DNA of 64,000 nt from an uncultured Blautia sp. (GTDB taxonomy: Bacteria; Bacillota; Clostridia; Lachnospirales; Lachnospiraceae). The stretch spans positions 23,465 to 87,464 of the forward strand of contig URVB01000012.1 in assembly GCA_900551075.1 (NCBI GenBank), in the 5' to 3' direction. Below, piece by piece: positions 15,849 to 24,130 of the stretch (position 1 is its first letter; each line of letters begins with the position of its first letter). The translations under genes and the position numbers were made by a program. Below the pieces are notes generated by a model, which was not told the DNA's origin, did not search any database, and saw only the letters and a program-made list of their open reading frames with translations.

Positions 15849-17129
15849 ATGAGCGACCTGAAATTAGAAACCAAATGCCTCCATGCAGGGTATGCCCCTT
15901 CCAGGGGCGAACCATGCGCACTGCCTGTTTATCAGAGTACCACCTTCAAATATGATACAACTGAAGAAATGGGACAGCTTTTTGACTTAAAAGCAGAGGG
16001 ATACTTCTATACCCGTCTGCAGAACCCCACCAATGATGCGGTTGCAGCCAAGATTGCCGCTCTGGAAGGCGGTGTTGCCGCACTTTTGACCTCTTCCGGA
16101 CAGGCTGCAAACTTCTATGCCGTATTCAACATCTGCGAAGCAGGGGATCATATCGTTGCTGCTTCCACCATTTACGGCGGAACGTTCAACCTTCTTGGCG
16201 TTACGCTCAAAAAATTAGGAATTGACTGCACATTCATCGACACAGACTCCAGTGCCGAAGAAATCGCGGCAGCATTCAGACCCAATACAAAAGTTCTTTT
16301 CGCAGAGACGGTTGCCAATCCGGCACTTGTTGTCCTGGATATTGAAAAATACGCAAAGGCAGCTCATGAGCACGGAGTGCCTCTGATCATGGACAATACC
16401 TTCGCAACCCCGGTCAACTGCCGTCCCATTGAGTGGGGCGCCGACATTGTCACTCACTCCACCTCCAAATACATGGACGGACACGGACTGCAGGTAGGCG
16501 GCGCTATCGTGGACAGCGGAAACTTTGACTGGGATGCTTACGGCAGCAAATACCATGGTCTCACAGAACCGGATGAATCCTATCATGGTGTCGTATACAC
16601 CAAACAGTTTGGCAAAAAGGCCTACATTATGAAAGCTACTTCCCAGCTAATGCGCGACCTTGGTTCTATCCCCTCTCCAATGAACTGCTTCCTGCTGAAC
16701 ATTGGTCTGGAAACCCTTCCGCTTCGTATGGAACGCCACTGCAGCAATGCACAGAGGGCCGCCGAATTTTTAAATGCGCACGAAAAAGTTTCTTCCGTCT
16801 GCTTTGCAGGGCTTCCGGGTGACAAATACCACGGCCTCGCACAGAAATACATGCCGAACGGTACCTGCGGCGTAATCTCCTTTGAATTAAAGGGCGGACG
16901 TGAAACGGCCGTACGGTTTATGGACAGCCTGGAAATGGCAAATATCGCTACACACGTGGCCGCATCCAAAACCATGGTCCTGCACCCCGCAAGCCATACG
17001 CACCGCCAGATGAACGATGTTCAGCTCGCAGAGGCGGGTGTTTCCCCGGGAATGATCCGTCTGTCCATCGGCATCGAGCATATAGATGACATTATTGCAG
17101 ATCTTTCCAGAGCACTGGATAAGGCCTGA
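15849..17129 (+). CDS. metY: O-acetylhomoserine sulfhydrylase
   Basis: This 426-residue PLP enzyme of the Cys/Met metabolism family makes homocysteine from O-acetylhomoserine and sulfide. It begins with KLETKCLHAGY, has SSGQAANFY for cofactor stacking, and has the PLP lysine K207 in THSTSKYMDGHG. The long insert before residue 290 (LGSIPSPMNCFLLNIGLETLPLRM) is typical of MetY rather than MetB/MetC. I see no encapsulation-peptide-like tail at either end. The EutS-type shell genes follow after 66 bases with no visible terminator, so they may be co-transcribed. Confidence 0.95.
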   Translation: MSDLKLETKCLHAGYAPSRGEPCALPVYQSTTFKYDTTEEMGQLFDLKAEGYFYTRLQNPTNDAVAAKIAALEGGVAALLTSSGQAANFYAVFNICEAGDHIVAASTIYGGTFNLLGVTLKKLGIDCTFIDTDSSAEEIAAAFRPNTKVLFAETVANPALVVLDIEKYAKAAHEHGVPLIMDNTFATPVNCRPIEWGADIVTHSTSKYMDGHGLQVGGAIVDSGNFDWDAYGSKYHGLTEPDESYHGVVYTKQFGKKAYIMKATSQLMRDLGSIPSPMNCFLLNIGLETLPLRMERHCSNAQRAAEFLNAHEKVSSVCFAGLPGDKYHGLAQKYMPNGTCGVISFELKGGRETAVRFMDSLEMANIATHVAASKTMVLHPASHTHRQMNDVQLAEAGVSPGMIRLSIGIEHIDDIIADLSRALDKA

Positions 17130-17195
17130 GTTTTCCAACCAGCAAAGTACGTATTATTTTGCGCTGCCGAATTTCTGAAAGAGAGGAACTAACAA

Positions 17196-17561
17196 ATGGC
17201 AAATGAACATGAAGAACAGATAAGAATCGTACAGGAAACCGTAGCCGGCAAAGAAATCACGTTTGCGCATGTTATGGGCGGTCCGGCTCCTATCATCTAC
17301 CAGAAACTGGGATTAAACCCGCAGTTGGATTATCGTTCATCGGCTATCGGAATTATGAATATGACCCCGCCGGAATCCGCCGTAATTGCATCTGATATCG
17401 CGGTTAAGAGCGGAAATGTCTATCTCGGGTTTGCGGACCGGTTTACGGGTACGCTGATCATTACAGGGGAAATTTCGGATGTTATCTCGGCTATGACCGA
17501 AATCGTGGACTATTTCCGTGATTCCCTGGGGTATGTAATCTGCAAAATTACAAAAAGATAG
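17196..17561 (+). CDS. EutS-type bacterial microcompartment shell protein
   Basis: The 121-residue protein is a single BMC domain of the circularly permuted EutS/PduU type, which forms hexamer tiles in microcompartment shells. Diagnostic stretches are GKEITFAHVMG (19-29), AIGIMNMTPPESAVIASDIAVKS (the central helix), and FADRFTGTLIITG. It is close in size to E. coli EutS (about 111 residues). A good ribosome binding site (GAGAGGAAC) precedes the ATG. No aldehyde dehydrogenase, ethanolamine lyase, diol dehydratase or other shell gene is in the window. Confidence 0.9.
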   Translation: MANEHEEQIRIVQETVAGKEITFAHVMGGPAPIIYQKLGLNPQLDYRSSAIGIMNMTPPESAVIASDIAVKSGNVYLGFADRFTGTLIITGEISDVISAMTEIVDYFRDSLGYVICKITKR

Positions 17562-17572
17562 GAAGTGCAGCC

Positions 17573-18001
17573 ATGGCTCAAATAACGAAGGAGGAACTGT
17601 TGGAAAAACTGTTCCATGACGATTATGAACATCTGAAGGGAAAGAGGCTGCGCATGACCCGTGTACGGGTCCCGGGAAAGGAAGTTTGCCTGGCTCATGT
17701 CATAAGTCCATCACAGGACTGCATCTATCAAAATCTCGGACTTCACATCGGTGTTCACGAAGGTGAAGACCATACAGGAGAATCGATAGGCCTGATCCGT
17801 TTTACACCCTGGGAGGCAGTTGTAGTCGCTGCGGATACTGCAATAAAGAGCGCAGATGTGCAGATCAGTTTTATGGATCGTTTCTGTGGTTCTCTGATCA
17901 TCACCGGCAGGCTCTCTCAGGTACAGACTGCGGTTGAAGAAGTAGTCCGTTTTTTTAATGAGGAACTGGATTTTAAAACCTGCAAAATCCACAAAAGCTA
18001 A
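17573..18001 (+). CDS. second EutS-type shell protein with N-terminal extension
   Basis: This 142-residue paralogue follows the first after 11 bases. Its BMC domain shows VPGKEVCLAHVIS, SIGLIRFTPWEAVVVAADTAIKSADV and FMDRFCGSLIITG. It is about 20 residues longer than the first copy because of a charged N-terminal extension (residues 1-30, rich in Lys, Glu and Asp) and a small loop at 55-68 (HIGVHEGEDHTGE). Two adjacent divergent EutS copies suggest mixed hexamers or two tile types. Function beyond shell formation is unknown. Confidence 0.87.
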   Translation: MAQITKEELLEKLFHDDYEHLKGKRLRMTRVRVPGKEVCLAHVISPSQDCIYQNLGLHIGVHEGEDHTGESIGLIRFTPWEAVVVAADTAIKSADVQISFMDRFCGSLIITGRLSQVQTAVEEVVRFFNEELDFKTCKIHKS

Positions 18002-18022
18002 GCGAACAGGGAAAGGTGACAA

Positions 18023-18550
18023 ATGAAAAAATTATTCCTGATGGGCAGAAGCGAAGCCGGAAAAACTTCACTGACACAGGCACTGAGGGGTGAAGAGCTT
18101 CACTACGTAAAAACTCAATATACGAATACCAGGGATGACACCATCGACTCTCCGGGAGAGTATGCGGAATCCAAACGCTTCAGTGTCGGCCTGGCCTGCT
18201 TTTCCTTCGAGGCAGACGTAGTAGCTGTTGTTCAGGCGGCAGACGAACCGTTTAATCTGTTTAGCGCAAGCCTTCGTTCTTTTATTCTACGTCCGCTTAT
18301 CGGCATAATTACGAAGGTTGATTCGCCGTATGCCAATATTCCCATGGTCAGACAATGGATGCTCAATGCCGGCTGTGAGCGTATTTTCCTTGTGAATAAT
18401 GCGACGAGAGAGGGCATCAGCGAGCTTATCGAATATCTGGAGGAAGATCTGCCGCAGCTAACGATGGAGCAGGCGAAATTTAAACAGAGTCTCGGATTAA
18501 ATGAATGGGACCCTCTTCCGGAAGGAACAGAATATCCGGAAGGCATATGA
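18023..18550 (+). CDS. eutP: EutP/PduV-type small GTPase
   Basis: The 175-residue P-loop protein has GRSEAGKT at 8-15, the truncated switch region DSPGEY at 42-47, and TKVD near 98. EutP/PduV proteins accompany microcompartment operons; PduV is linked to the outside of the shell, and EutP also has reported acetate kinase activity in some species. It starts 21 bases after the second EutS-type gene and ends the group; a terminator follows. Its presence supports a genuine, if minimal, microcompartment locus. Confidence 0.88.
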   Translation: MKKLFLMGRSEAGKTSLTQALRGEELHYVKTQYTNTRDDTIDSPGEYAESKRFSVGLACFSFEADVVAVVQAADEPFNLFSASLRSFILRPLIGIITKVDSPYANIPMVRQWMLNAGCERIFLVNNATREGISELIEYLEEDLPQLTMEQAKFKQSLGLNEWDPLPEGTEYPEGI

Positions 18551-18630
18551 AAAGAATCCGGCGTGAAGCGCCTTTTATATGATAGGAACCCTGTTTGAAT
18601 ATAGAACAATCCGGCATACTTGCCTATGAG

Positions 18631-18672
18631 AAAAAGGGGTCTCACACGTTTGTGTGAAATCCCTTTTCTTTT
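18631..18672. terminator. bidirectional terminator between eutP and the 3D-domain gene
   Basis: AAAAGGGGTCTCACAC pairs with GTGTGAAATCCCTTTT apart from one mismatch. A-rich and T-rich flanks on both sides allow use by both converging transcripts. Confidence 0.85.
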
Positions 18673-18679
18673 AGGATAT

Positions 18680-19765
18680 TTACTGTATCAGATAGACATC
18701 CGTATAATAGACACCTTTGGATTCGCCTTCCTCATGGGTCGCCACATAGATATCAATACAATTGGTTTTAATTGCGCCACCGCAGTCTTCTGCCACGTAC
18801 ACCTGTCCATTGATCACTACCTGACTTCCGTAAGGTATCTGGGATGGATCTACCGCAATGGTATGATTGGTCACAGCCGTCACACCGGTGGATGTGATGC
18901 CATCGGCCCATGGACCGCAGCAAATACTGCAGGGACAGTAATGTGTAATTCGGAAGGTTCCCAGCGGCTTCAAGGCAGCATCCGAGGATACCGCCACGGG
19001 AGTACCAATCTTTACACCAGCGGCCTCCGAAATTGTACCTTCAATGTCGGAAATTCCGTCGACAGCTTCTGCAAAAACGCCTTTGCCATCACTCTTATGA
19101 ATCTTTCCCGCTCCCTTTTTCTCATCAATGGAATCTGCCTTTGCCACTTCCGTCTTTTCCTGTCCTTCCAGAGAAGAGGTTGGAATATAGCCAATCTGCT
19201 CCGTATGGCTGTCGTCCTCATACACAATCCGGCTCCATACCTCATGAAGCGTGCCGGTCCGCTCTACCTCATCCAGTTCCAGAACCTCTCCGACCACCTG
19301 TCCATCCTTTCTGCCCGGATAATCCAGAATATCTGTATCTACAGCCACCGTTACGGTATCCGAAACCTCCTGTATCTGCATTTCCTCACTGAGAACCGAA
19401 TCTGAGACATAGCCGATGACCTTGTTTTCTCCCTCCTGCTCATAGTTTACCTTGCTCCATCCATTATCACAGGAAGCCACTCTTTTTAGCTGCTCTCCCA
19501 AAAGCACAGCAGCCAGTTCCCGGCTGTCTTCTCCAGGAGCGGAACGAATGACTGCTTCCTTTGCGGTTACATATAAGGTATCGGTTTTTGCCACTGCGTT
19601 TACTTTTTCACCGCTTCCATCCGCAATTTCAAAAATCTGGGGAACAATATCCTTTTCTTCATATGTGCCGAGAATTTCTTCATACCCCTGTACATCTGCA
19701 AATACAAATACAGCCGGATGCAGCAAAGAAACACATAAAATAAATGCGCAAATCTTTTTTTTCAT
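18680..19765 (-). CDS. secreted SH3 and 3D domain protein
   Basis: The 361-residue protein has a signal peptide (1-23), two SH3-like stretches (about 60-135 and 140-205), a linker rich in Lys/Glu/Asp/Ser (205-260), and a C-terminal 3D domain (about 265-361) with the aspartates in AVDPSQIPYGS, AEDCGGAIK and CIDIYV. 3D domains are found in cell-wall lytic transglycosylases related to MltA, resuscitation factors and YabE-like proteins of Firmicutes. It probably cleaves peptidoglycan outside the cell. A lysozyme gene lies divergently beside it. Confidence 0.85.
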   Translation of the reverse strand: MKKKICAFILCVSLLHPAVFVFADVQGYEEILGTYEEKDIVPQIFEIADGSGEKVNAVAKTDTLYVTAKEAVIRSAPGEDSRELAAVLLGEQLKRVASCDNGWSKVNYEQEGENKVIGYVSDSVLSEEMQIQEVSDTVTVAVDTDILDYPGRKDGQVVGEVLELDEVERTGTLHEVWSRIVYEDDSHTEQIGYIPTSSLEGQEKTEVAKADSIDEKKGAGKIHKSDGKGVFAEAVDGISDIEGTISEAAGVKIGTPVAVSSDAALKPLGTFRITHYCPCSICCGPWADGITSTGVTAVTNHTIAVDPSQIPYGSQVVINGQVYVAEDCGGAIKTNCIDIYVATHEEGESKGVYYTDVYLIQ

Positions 19766-19806
19766 ATTTTAAACCACCTCTTCCAGTGCCATCAATCCTA
19801 TGCCAT

Positions 19807-19835
19807 ATCATAGCACACGGAAACCGCATTTGCAA
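19807..19835 (-). promoter_or_regulatory. promoter of the 3D-domain gene
   Basis: On the minus strand TTGCAA (19830-19835) and TATGAT (19807-19812) are separated by 17 bases. Confidence 0.65.
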
Positions 19836-19886
19836 ATTCATGCCTGCTTTTTAGTTTTTTTTAAGAATTATAAAGTCTCTCTCCTC

Positions 19887-19915
19887 TTTTCAAATTCCCT
19901 GTTACCAGTTACAAT
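19887..19915 (+). promoter_or_regulatory. promoter abutting the lysozyme start codon
   Basis: TTTTCA (19887-19892) and TACAAT (19910-19915) are spaced by 17 bases. The ATG begins only six bases after the -10, which is about where transcription should begin. No Shine-Dalgarno sequence fits in that space. Confidence 0.5.
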
Positions 19916-19921
19916 ACATAT

Positions 19922-20608
19922 ATGAAAAAACAAAAGAGAGCCCAATCCAAATTAACAAAAGAACAAAGGCAGGCCAAACGGCGTGTACAGGTACGCCGTC
20001 AAAAAATCCTTCTCTGTGCTCTTCCCCTCCTTCTGTTTTGTATCCTGCTCATTGTCTTCAGGCTGAACAGGAAAGAACCGCTCCCTGCCATTAATGAAGC
20101 CTGTGAATCCTACCGTTCCGATGTAGAACGGCTGGCTGCACAGTACGGCATGTCTGATTATGTAGATCTTCTGCTGGCTTTAATGATGCAGGAAAGCTCA
20201 GGCATCGGTCCGGACGTGATGCAGTCCTCCGAAGGCGCTTATAATACGAAATATCCACAGGAACCAGGCGGCATTACAGATACTGAATATTCCATAGCCT
20301 GCGGTATTCAGGAACTCAAATATGCCATGGACAGAGCCGGTGTCACCAGCCCTACGGATATGGAACACATTAAGCTGGCGCTGCAGGCGTATAACTTCGG
20401 TGCTGATGTTTATATGGATTATATGGAAAAAGAGGGCCATAACTCCTGGTCTGAAGAGAGTTCTGAAGCCTTTGCCCAAATGGCAAGCGGCCAAACGGCA
20501 CGTGCAGAAAATGATCCGCTTCTCACTCCTGCTGGTCCTTGGAATTATGGAGACCAAAATTATCCAGAGCATGTACTGCGATACTATCATCCGGAAAATA
20601 ACGAATAA
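19922..20608 (+). CDS. membrane-anchored lysozyme-like hydrolase (CwlT-type)
   Basis: The 228-residue protein has a basic N-terminus, one membrane helix (about 29-47), and an extracellular lysozyme-like domain (65-225). The motif LLLALMMQESSGIG places the likely catalytic glutamate at E91; YNTKYPQEPGGITDTEYSIACGIQELKYAM and ALQAYNFG are typical of the CwlT N-terminal lysozyme domain. It lacks a C-terminal NlpC/P60 domain. The ATG lacks a ribosome binding site and may be read from a leaderless mRNA. It would cut glycan strands in the wall, alongside its divergent 3D-domain neighbour. Confidence 0.85.
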   Translation: MKKQKRAQSKLTKEQRQAKRRVQVRRQKILLCALPLLLFCILLIVFRLNRKEPLPAINEACESYRSDVERLAAQYGMSDYVDLLLALMMQESSGIGPDVMQSSEGAYNTKYPQEPGGITDTEYSIACGIQELKYAMDRAGVTSPTDMEHIKLALQAYNFGADVYMDYMEKEGHNSWSEESSEAFAQMASGQTARAENDPLLTPAGPWNYGDQNYPEHVLRYYHPENNE

Positions 20609-20671
20609 TTGGAGAATAATGTAAATTTTGGGGGGGAAAATAAAGGGAAAATAAAGGTCCAATTTTTTCAA
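20607..20671 (+). terminator. possible weak terminator after the lysozyme gene
   Basis: AATTGGA (20607-20613) can pair with TCCAATT (20658-20664), followed by TTTTC. The loop is long (44 bases) and holds a run of seven G at about 20630, so the call is weak. Confidence 0.3.
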
Positions 20672-20679
20672 AAAAATAT

Positions 20680-20708
20680 TTGACAAACGCCACTCTCTCT
20701 GGTATTAT
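20680..20708 (+). promoter_or_regulatory. strong promoter of tRNA-Gly
   Basis: TTGACA (20680-20685), 17 bases, TATTAT (20703-20708). A small hairpin TGAGGT-AAC-ACCTCA (20721-20735) lies in the 5' leader of the precursor. Confidence 0.85.
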
Positions 20709-20749
20709 ATATCTTGTCGCTGAGGTAACACCTCACAGACATCAAAAAT

Positions 20750-20822
20750 GCGATAGTGGCGTAGTTGGTAACGCGCGACCTTGCCAAGGTCGAGACCGCG
20801 GGTTCGAGCCCCGTCTATCGCT
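20750..20822 (+). tRNA. tRNA-Gly (anticodon GCC)
   Basis: The acceptor stem GCGATAG/CTATCGC closes a full cloverleaf. The anticodon arm CGACC-TTGCCAA-GGTCG gives anticodon GCC, reading glycine codons GGC and GGT. The T arm contains GGTTCGAGCC, and the discriminator base is T. The CCA end is not encoded. Confidence 0.95.
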
Positions 20823-20826
20823 CTTC

Positions 20827-20856
20827 GGACTCTTGAATAAGCAAGAGTCCTTTTCT
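20827..20856 (+). terminator. terminator of the tRNA-Gly transcript
   Basis: GGACTCTTG pairs perfectly with CAAGAGTCC around a six-base loop and is followed by TTTTCT. Confidence 0.9.
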
Positions 20857-20956
20857 ATGTCAAAGAAAAGGACTCCATATTATTCAAAGCCGTCAATATA
20901 AATTGACTCATTTCTTTCAAGGATGTTACAGCTTATACAACAGCTTCAGAGAATCA

Positions 20957-21061
20957 TTATTTATCCTTCTTAAACGTCTCCTTCAGCATATTATAAAGCA
21001 GATACGCCGCAATTCCACATCCGCCGCCGACAATAATCACATTTAATACCGTATACATCAT
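20957..21061 (-). CDS. small membrane partner of the SSS symporter, 34 residues
   Basis: This 34-residue peptide begins MMYTVLNVIIVGGGCGIAAY, with one glycine-rich membrane helix (4-24) and a basic tail (KETFKKDK). Its ATG overlaps the symporter stop by four bases (ATGA), so translation is coupled. The ribosome binding site CAGGAGGTGGC lies inside the symporter gene. The arrangement recalls small accessory subunits such as MetS of the MetPS transporter or YhdT beside PanF, but those are different families, so the parallel is only by context. Confidence 0.75.
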   Translation of the reverse strand: MMYTVLNVIIVGGGCGIAAYLLYNMLKETFKKDK

Positions 21062-22446
21062 GCCACCTCCTGGCCATTTGTGCCGTCATAGGTTAAACTG
21101 CAGGATACAAACAATGCAACTGTGGAGCATGCCAGTCCGAAAAGAAAATGACTGATTCCCAGGGGAGAACCCATAAGCCAGTAGCCAACGGTTGTCACCA
21201 CTGCCACGATTACCGTAATCATAGCACCCTTTGGATTGGTCTTTTTCCAGAAGAACATTCCAATGAAAATCGGAATCAGCGCTGCCACACACGGTGCACC
21301 TACATCCTCCATAATCGTTACAATGGAGCTTCCCTGATACCCCACAATGATTGCGAGAATCGTAAAGATTACAAGAGAAACCCTCTGTGTAGTAAGCACC
21401 TGTTTTCCATCCATATCCTTCTTAACACGTGCAGCCACGTCTCTTGTAAAGGTTACGCTGGTCGCCATAGCCACCGATGCCGCAGTACCCATAACAGCCG
21501 CAAGCAAACCGGAAAGAAGGAATGCCCCTGATAAATCGCCTGTCATCTTATCAATCATCGCAGGAATGATGGAGTCAGAGGTTCCAAGCTCCGGAATCAG
21601 CAGAATACCCATGATACCAATAAGCCCTGCAAAAATCATATACGGAAGATAAATCAAAAGCGCTGCGGTAAGAGTCGCACCTTTTGCTTCCTGTGCATTT
21701 TTTGCACCGCATATTCTCAGGAAGTTTTCATTGTTGATCATTCCAACCAGTCCAAAATACAGGAACATGGAAATCATAGAAGGAACGCCCATAGTGGTCA
21801 GACTCTTCTGACTTGCTGTCAAACTCATGGCCATACCCTCTGTTCCGCCGATTTTCACCATGGCAACAATCGGAATAACCACCATAACGGAAATAATCAT
21901 CAGGCTGACATTTAATTTATCCGTATTTGTCGCCGCCACCATACCGCCGATAACAGAATAAATCATCATAATCACACTCATAATGATAATTGCATGCAGA
22001 AGGCTTAAGGACGGAATAAAAATCTGAAGGATTGTTCCCAGGGAACGCACCTGTCCTGCAAGAATACCAAATACCTGTACAAGAGTCAGGATACAGATAA
22101 GATTTGCCACGCGTTCACCCAAACGGTTACGAATCAGCTCCGGAATTGTGGTAACATTGGCTTCTCTGATTTTCCTGGCAAAAACAAGGCCCGACAAAAT
22201 CGCTCCGGCGGCTGCACCAAAGCCCAGCACCATGCCCGAAAATCCGTAAGCGTAGGTCATACTTGCCACACCCATGGTCGCACCGGCGCCAACCTGTGCG
22301 GAGGCCATGGAATATACATTTGTCCAGAAAGGAATCTGCTTACCGGCAGTTGCAAAATCCTCCGCGGTCTTTACCTTTCTGGCGCTGAGAAAACCAATCA
22401 CAAGGATCACTGCCATGTATATAAACGCAACCAGTACTTTTGCCAT
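21058..22446 (-). CDS. sodium:solute symporter (SSS family)
   Basis: The 462-residue protein has about 12-13 membrane helices and typical SSS stretches: a start FIYMAVILVIGFLSARKVKTAEDFATAGKQIPFW, GAGATMGVASMTYAYGFSG in TM2, and TIPELIRNRLG in the cytosolic loop. It would couple Na+ entry to import of an organic solute. It follows a patB-type lyase by four bases and precedes the 34-residue partner, in an operon that begins with ridA. A sulfur amino acid or similar substrate is the most likely load, but this is inferred from context only. Confidence 0.88.
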   Translation of the reverse strand: MAKVLVAFIYMAVILVIGFLSARKVKTAEDFATAGKQIPFWTNVYSMASAQVGAGATMGVASMTYAYGFSGMVLGFGAAAGAILSGLVFARKIREANVTTIPELIRNRLGERVANLICILTLVQVFGILAGQVRSLGTILQIFIPSLSLLHAIIIMSVIMMIYSVIGGMVAATNTDKLNVSLMIISVMVVIPIVAMVKIGGTEGMAMSLTASQKSLTTMGVPSMISMFLYFGLVGMINNENFLRICGAKNAQEAKGATLTAALLIYLPYMIFAGLIGIMGILLIPELGTSDSIIPAMIDKMTGDLSGAFLLSGLLAAVMGTAASVAMATSVTFTRDVAARVKKDMDGKQVLTTQRVSLVIFTILAIIVGYQGSSIVTIMEDVGAPCVAALIPIFIGMFFWKKTNPKGAMITVIVAVVTTVGYWLMGSPLGISHFLFGLACSTVALFVSCSLTYDGTNGQEVA

Positions 22447-22450
22447 GCCT

Positions 22451-23641
22451 TCATACCCCCTTCATGAGCTTTTTCACGCCGCGTTCCATACGGTCAAGCC
22501 CCTCTTCCAGAATCTCCCTGCTTGTCGCAAGACAGATTCGTACATGGCCTTCGGAACCAGGTCCAAAGAACTGCCTGCCGCCCGGAACGATTGCAAGCTT
22601 CTCTTCCCTCTTCAGATATTCCACCAGCTCCTCTGCACTCATAGGAAGCGCGGATACATCCGGAAACATGACAAAGGTTGCCTGCGGTGCATAGCATTTC
22701 ACACCCGGCATCTGATTCAGTCTTTCCAACGCATAGTCACGGTTTGACTGCAGATGCGCCACAAATGCATCCAGCCAGCCGTAACACTTGTCCAGGCAGG
22801 CAATTCCGGCCACCTGAGAAAGAGAAGAAATGCCTCCGATCGTAGTATCCACCAGGGATGCCTCCACCAGCTTCTCAAAAATCTCCTCATCCTGGCAGTA
22901 AATGCATCCGGCTCTCAGTCCCGCAATACCAAAGCTCTTGGAAAATCCGAAAACAGACAGTGTTCTTTTATTCTTTTCCTTTCCTAAGGAACAGATGCTG
23001 ACAAAATCCGCATCTGTGTACACGATATCGGACCAGATTTCATCATTCATGATATAAAATCCATATTTTTCCGAAAGCTCAAGCAGATATTCCAGATCCT
23101 CTTTCGGATAAACCTTACCAAGTGGGTTATGCGGATTACAAAGGCCAAGCATCTTTGTCTTCGGTGTGATATAGTTTTCGATGTGGCTGAAATCAATGGT
23201 TCCGTCCTCACGGAATTTCATTGGGAACAGATTCACCTTCGCTCCGGCCGCTTCCATGCTGGTCTTGAAAAGAAAATCCACCGGGTCAAATACAAGCGCT
23301 TCATCACCCGGCTGCAAAATTGCACCGGCAATTATATGCATGCCTCTTGCCGCACTGTCTATCGGCAGAACCAGCTCCGGATCAATGTCTTCATTTTTTC
23401 TTTCCTTCAATGCTCTGACAAGGCTTTCCCTGAATTGTGGGAAGCCCCTCTTCGGCGTATAAGAAAAATATCCGCCCTGAATGTATTCAATCAAAGCATC
23501 TGCAATCGCCTGTGGTGCCGGAAAATCCGGGTCTGCTGCTGTCAGGGGAATAACCCCCTCGTCTACCTCCGCCCATCTGAGATTATAGGCACGCTGTTTT
23601 AAAACCTTCAGATTTACATCCTGATTTGTAAAGCTTTCCAT
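22451..23641 (-). CDS. MalY/PatB-type PLP C-S lyase/aminotransferase
   Basis: The 396-residue fold-type I PLP enzyme has the MalY/PatB signature NDEIWSDIVY at 199-208, CNPHNPLGKVY (168-178), and the PLP lysine K235 in FGFSKSFGIAGLR. Members split cystathionine, cysteine or related thioethers into thiol, 2-aminoacrylate (then pyruvate) and ammonia. It lies 26 bases after ridA, whose product removes 2-aminoacrylate, and four bases before a symporter gene, suggesting an uptake-and-cleavage operon for a sulfur amino acid. It could also act as an aminotransferase. Confidence 0.88.
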   Translation of the reverse strand: MESFTNQDVNLKVLKQRAYNLRWAEVDEGVIPLTAADPDFPAPQAIADALIEYIQGGYFSYTPKRGFPQFRESLVRALKERKNEDIDPELVLPIDSAARGMHIIAGAILQPGDEALVFDPVDFLFKTSMEAAGAKVNLFPMKFREDGTIDFSHIENYITPKTKMLGLCNPHNPLGKVYPKEDLEYLLELSEKYGFYIMNDEIWSDIVYTDADFVSICSLGKEKNKRTLSVFGFSKSFGIAGLRAGCIYCQDEEIFEKLVEASLVDTTIGGISSLSQVAGIACLDKCYGWLDAFVAHLQSNRDYALERLNQMPGVKCYAPQATFVMFPDVSALPMSAEELVEYLKREEKLAIVPGGRQFFGPGSEGHVRICLATSREILEEGLDRMERGVKKLMKGV

Positions 23642-23667
23642 CTCTCTGCCTCCTGTCGTTGAATTGA

Positions 23668-24036
23668 TTATTTAACCGCTACTACTTCTATTTCACAAAG
23701 GAGTCCCTTTGGAATAGCTTTTACAGCCACGCAGCTTCTTGCAGGTCCCGACACGAAATATTTCGCATAAACCTCGTTGAATATCTGGAAATCATTCATG
23801 TCTGCCAGAAAACACGTTGTTTTGATAACATTTTCGAATGACAATCCGGCCGCCTCAAGAATTGCACCCACATTTTTGCAGCTCTGTTCTGCCTGGGCTT
23901 CAATGCCTTCGGGTGCCGTACCTGTTGCCGGGTCTACCGGAATCTGTCCGGATGCAAATACAAAATTCTCTGTCTCCAATGCCTGAGAGTATGGTCCGAT
24001 TGCTGCTGGTGCTTTTTCTGTTGAAATAATTTTCAT
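23668..24036 (-). CDS. ridA: RidA family enamine/imine deaminase
   Basis: RidA hydrolyses reactive 2-aminoacrylate and related enamines released by PLP enzymes, protecting them from damage. The 122-residue protein has APAAIGPYSQALE, FASGQIPVDPATG, and the C-terminal block SGPARSCVAVKAIPKGLLCEIEVVAV, with the conserved arginine in GPARSCV and glutamate in CEIE. It is the first gene of the operon and directly precedes the patB-type lyase that would make its substrate. Confidence 0.93.
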   Translation of the reverse strand: MKIISTEKAPAAIGPYSQALETENFVFASGQIPVDPATGTAPEGIEAQAEQSCKNVGAILEAAGLSFENVIKTTCFLADMNDFQIFNEVYAKYFVSGPARSCVAVKAIPKGLLCEIEVVAVK

Positions 24037-24101
24037 CGTACAACCTCCTTGGTAAACTTTAATGATTTTTTCACTTCTTTTTTATTTTTTTGTGTAAATC
24101 T

Positions 24102-24130
24102 ACTATATCAATAAAATTTATTTCAGTCAA
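24102..24130 (-). promoter_or_regulatory. promoter of the ridA-lyase-symporter operon
   Basis: On the minus strand TTGACT (24125-24130) and TATAGT (24102-24107) are spaced by 17 bases. A palindrome-like repeat fills the spacer. Confidence 0.8.

Noticed and set aside
20629..20636. A run of G after the lysozyme gene as a G-quadruplex.
   Set aside because: Only one long G-run and one short one are present nearby, not the four needed.
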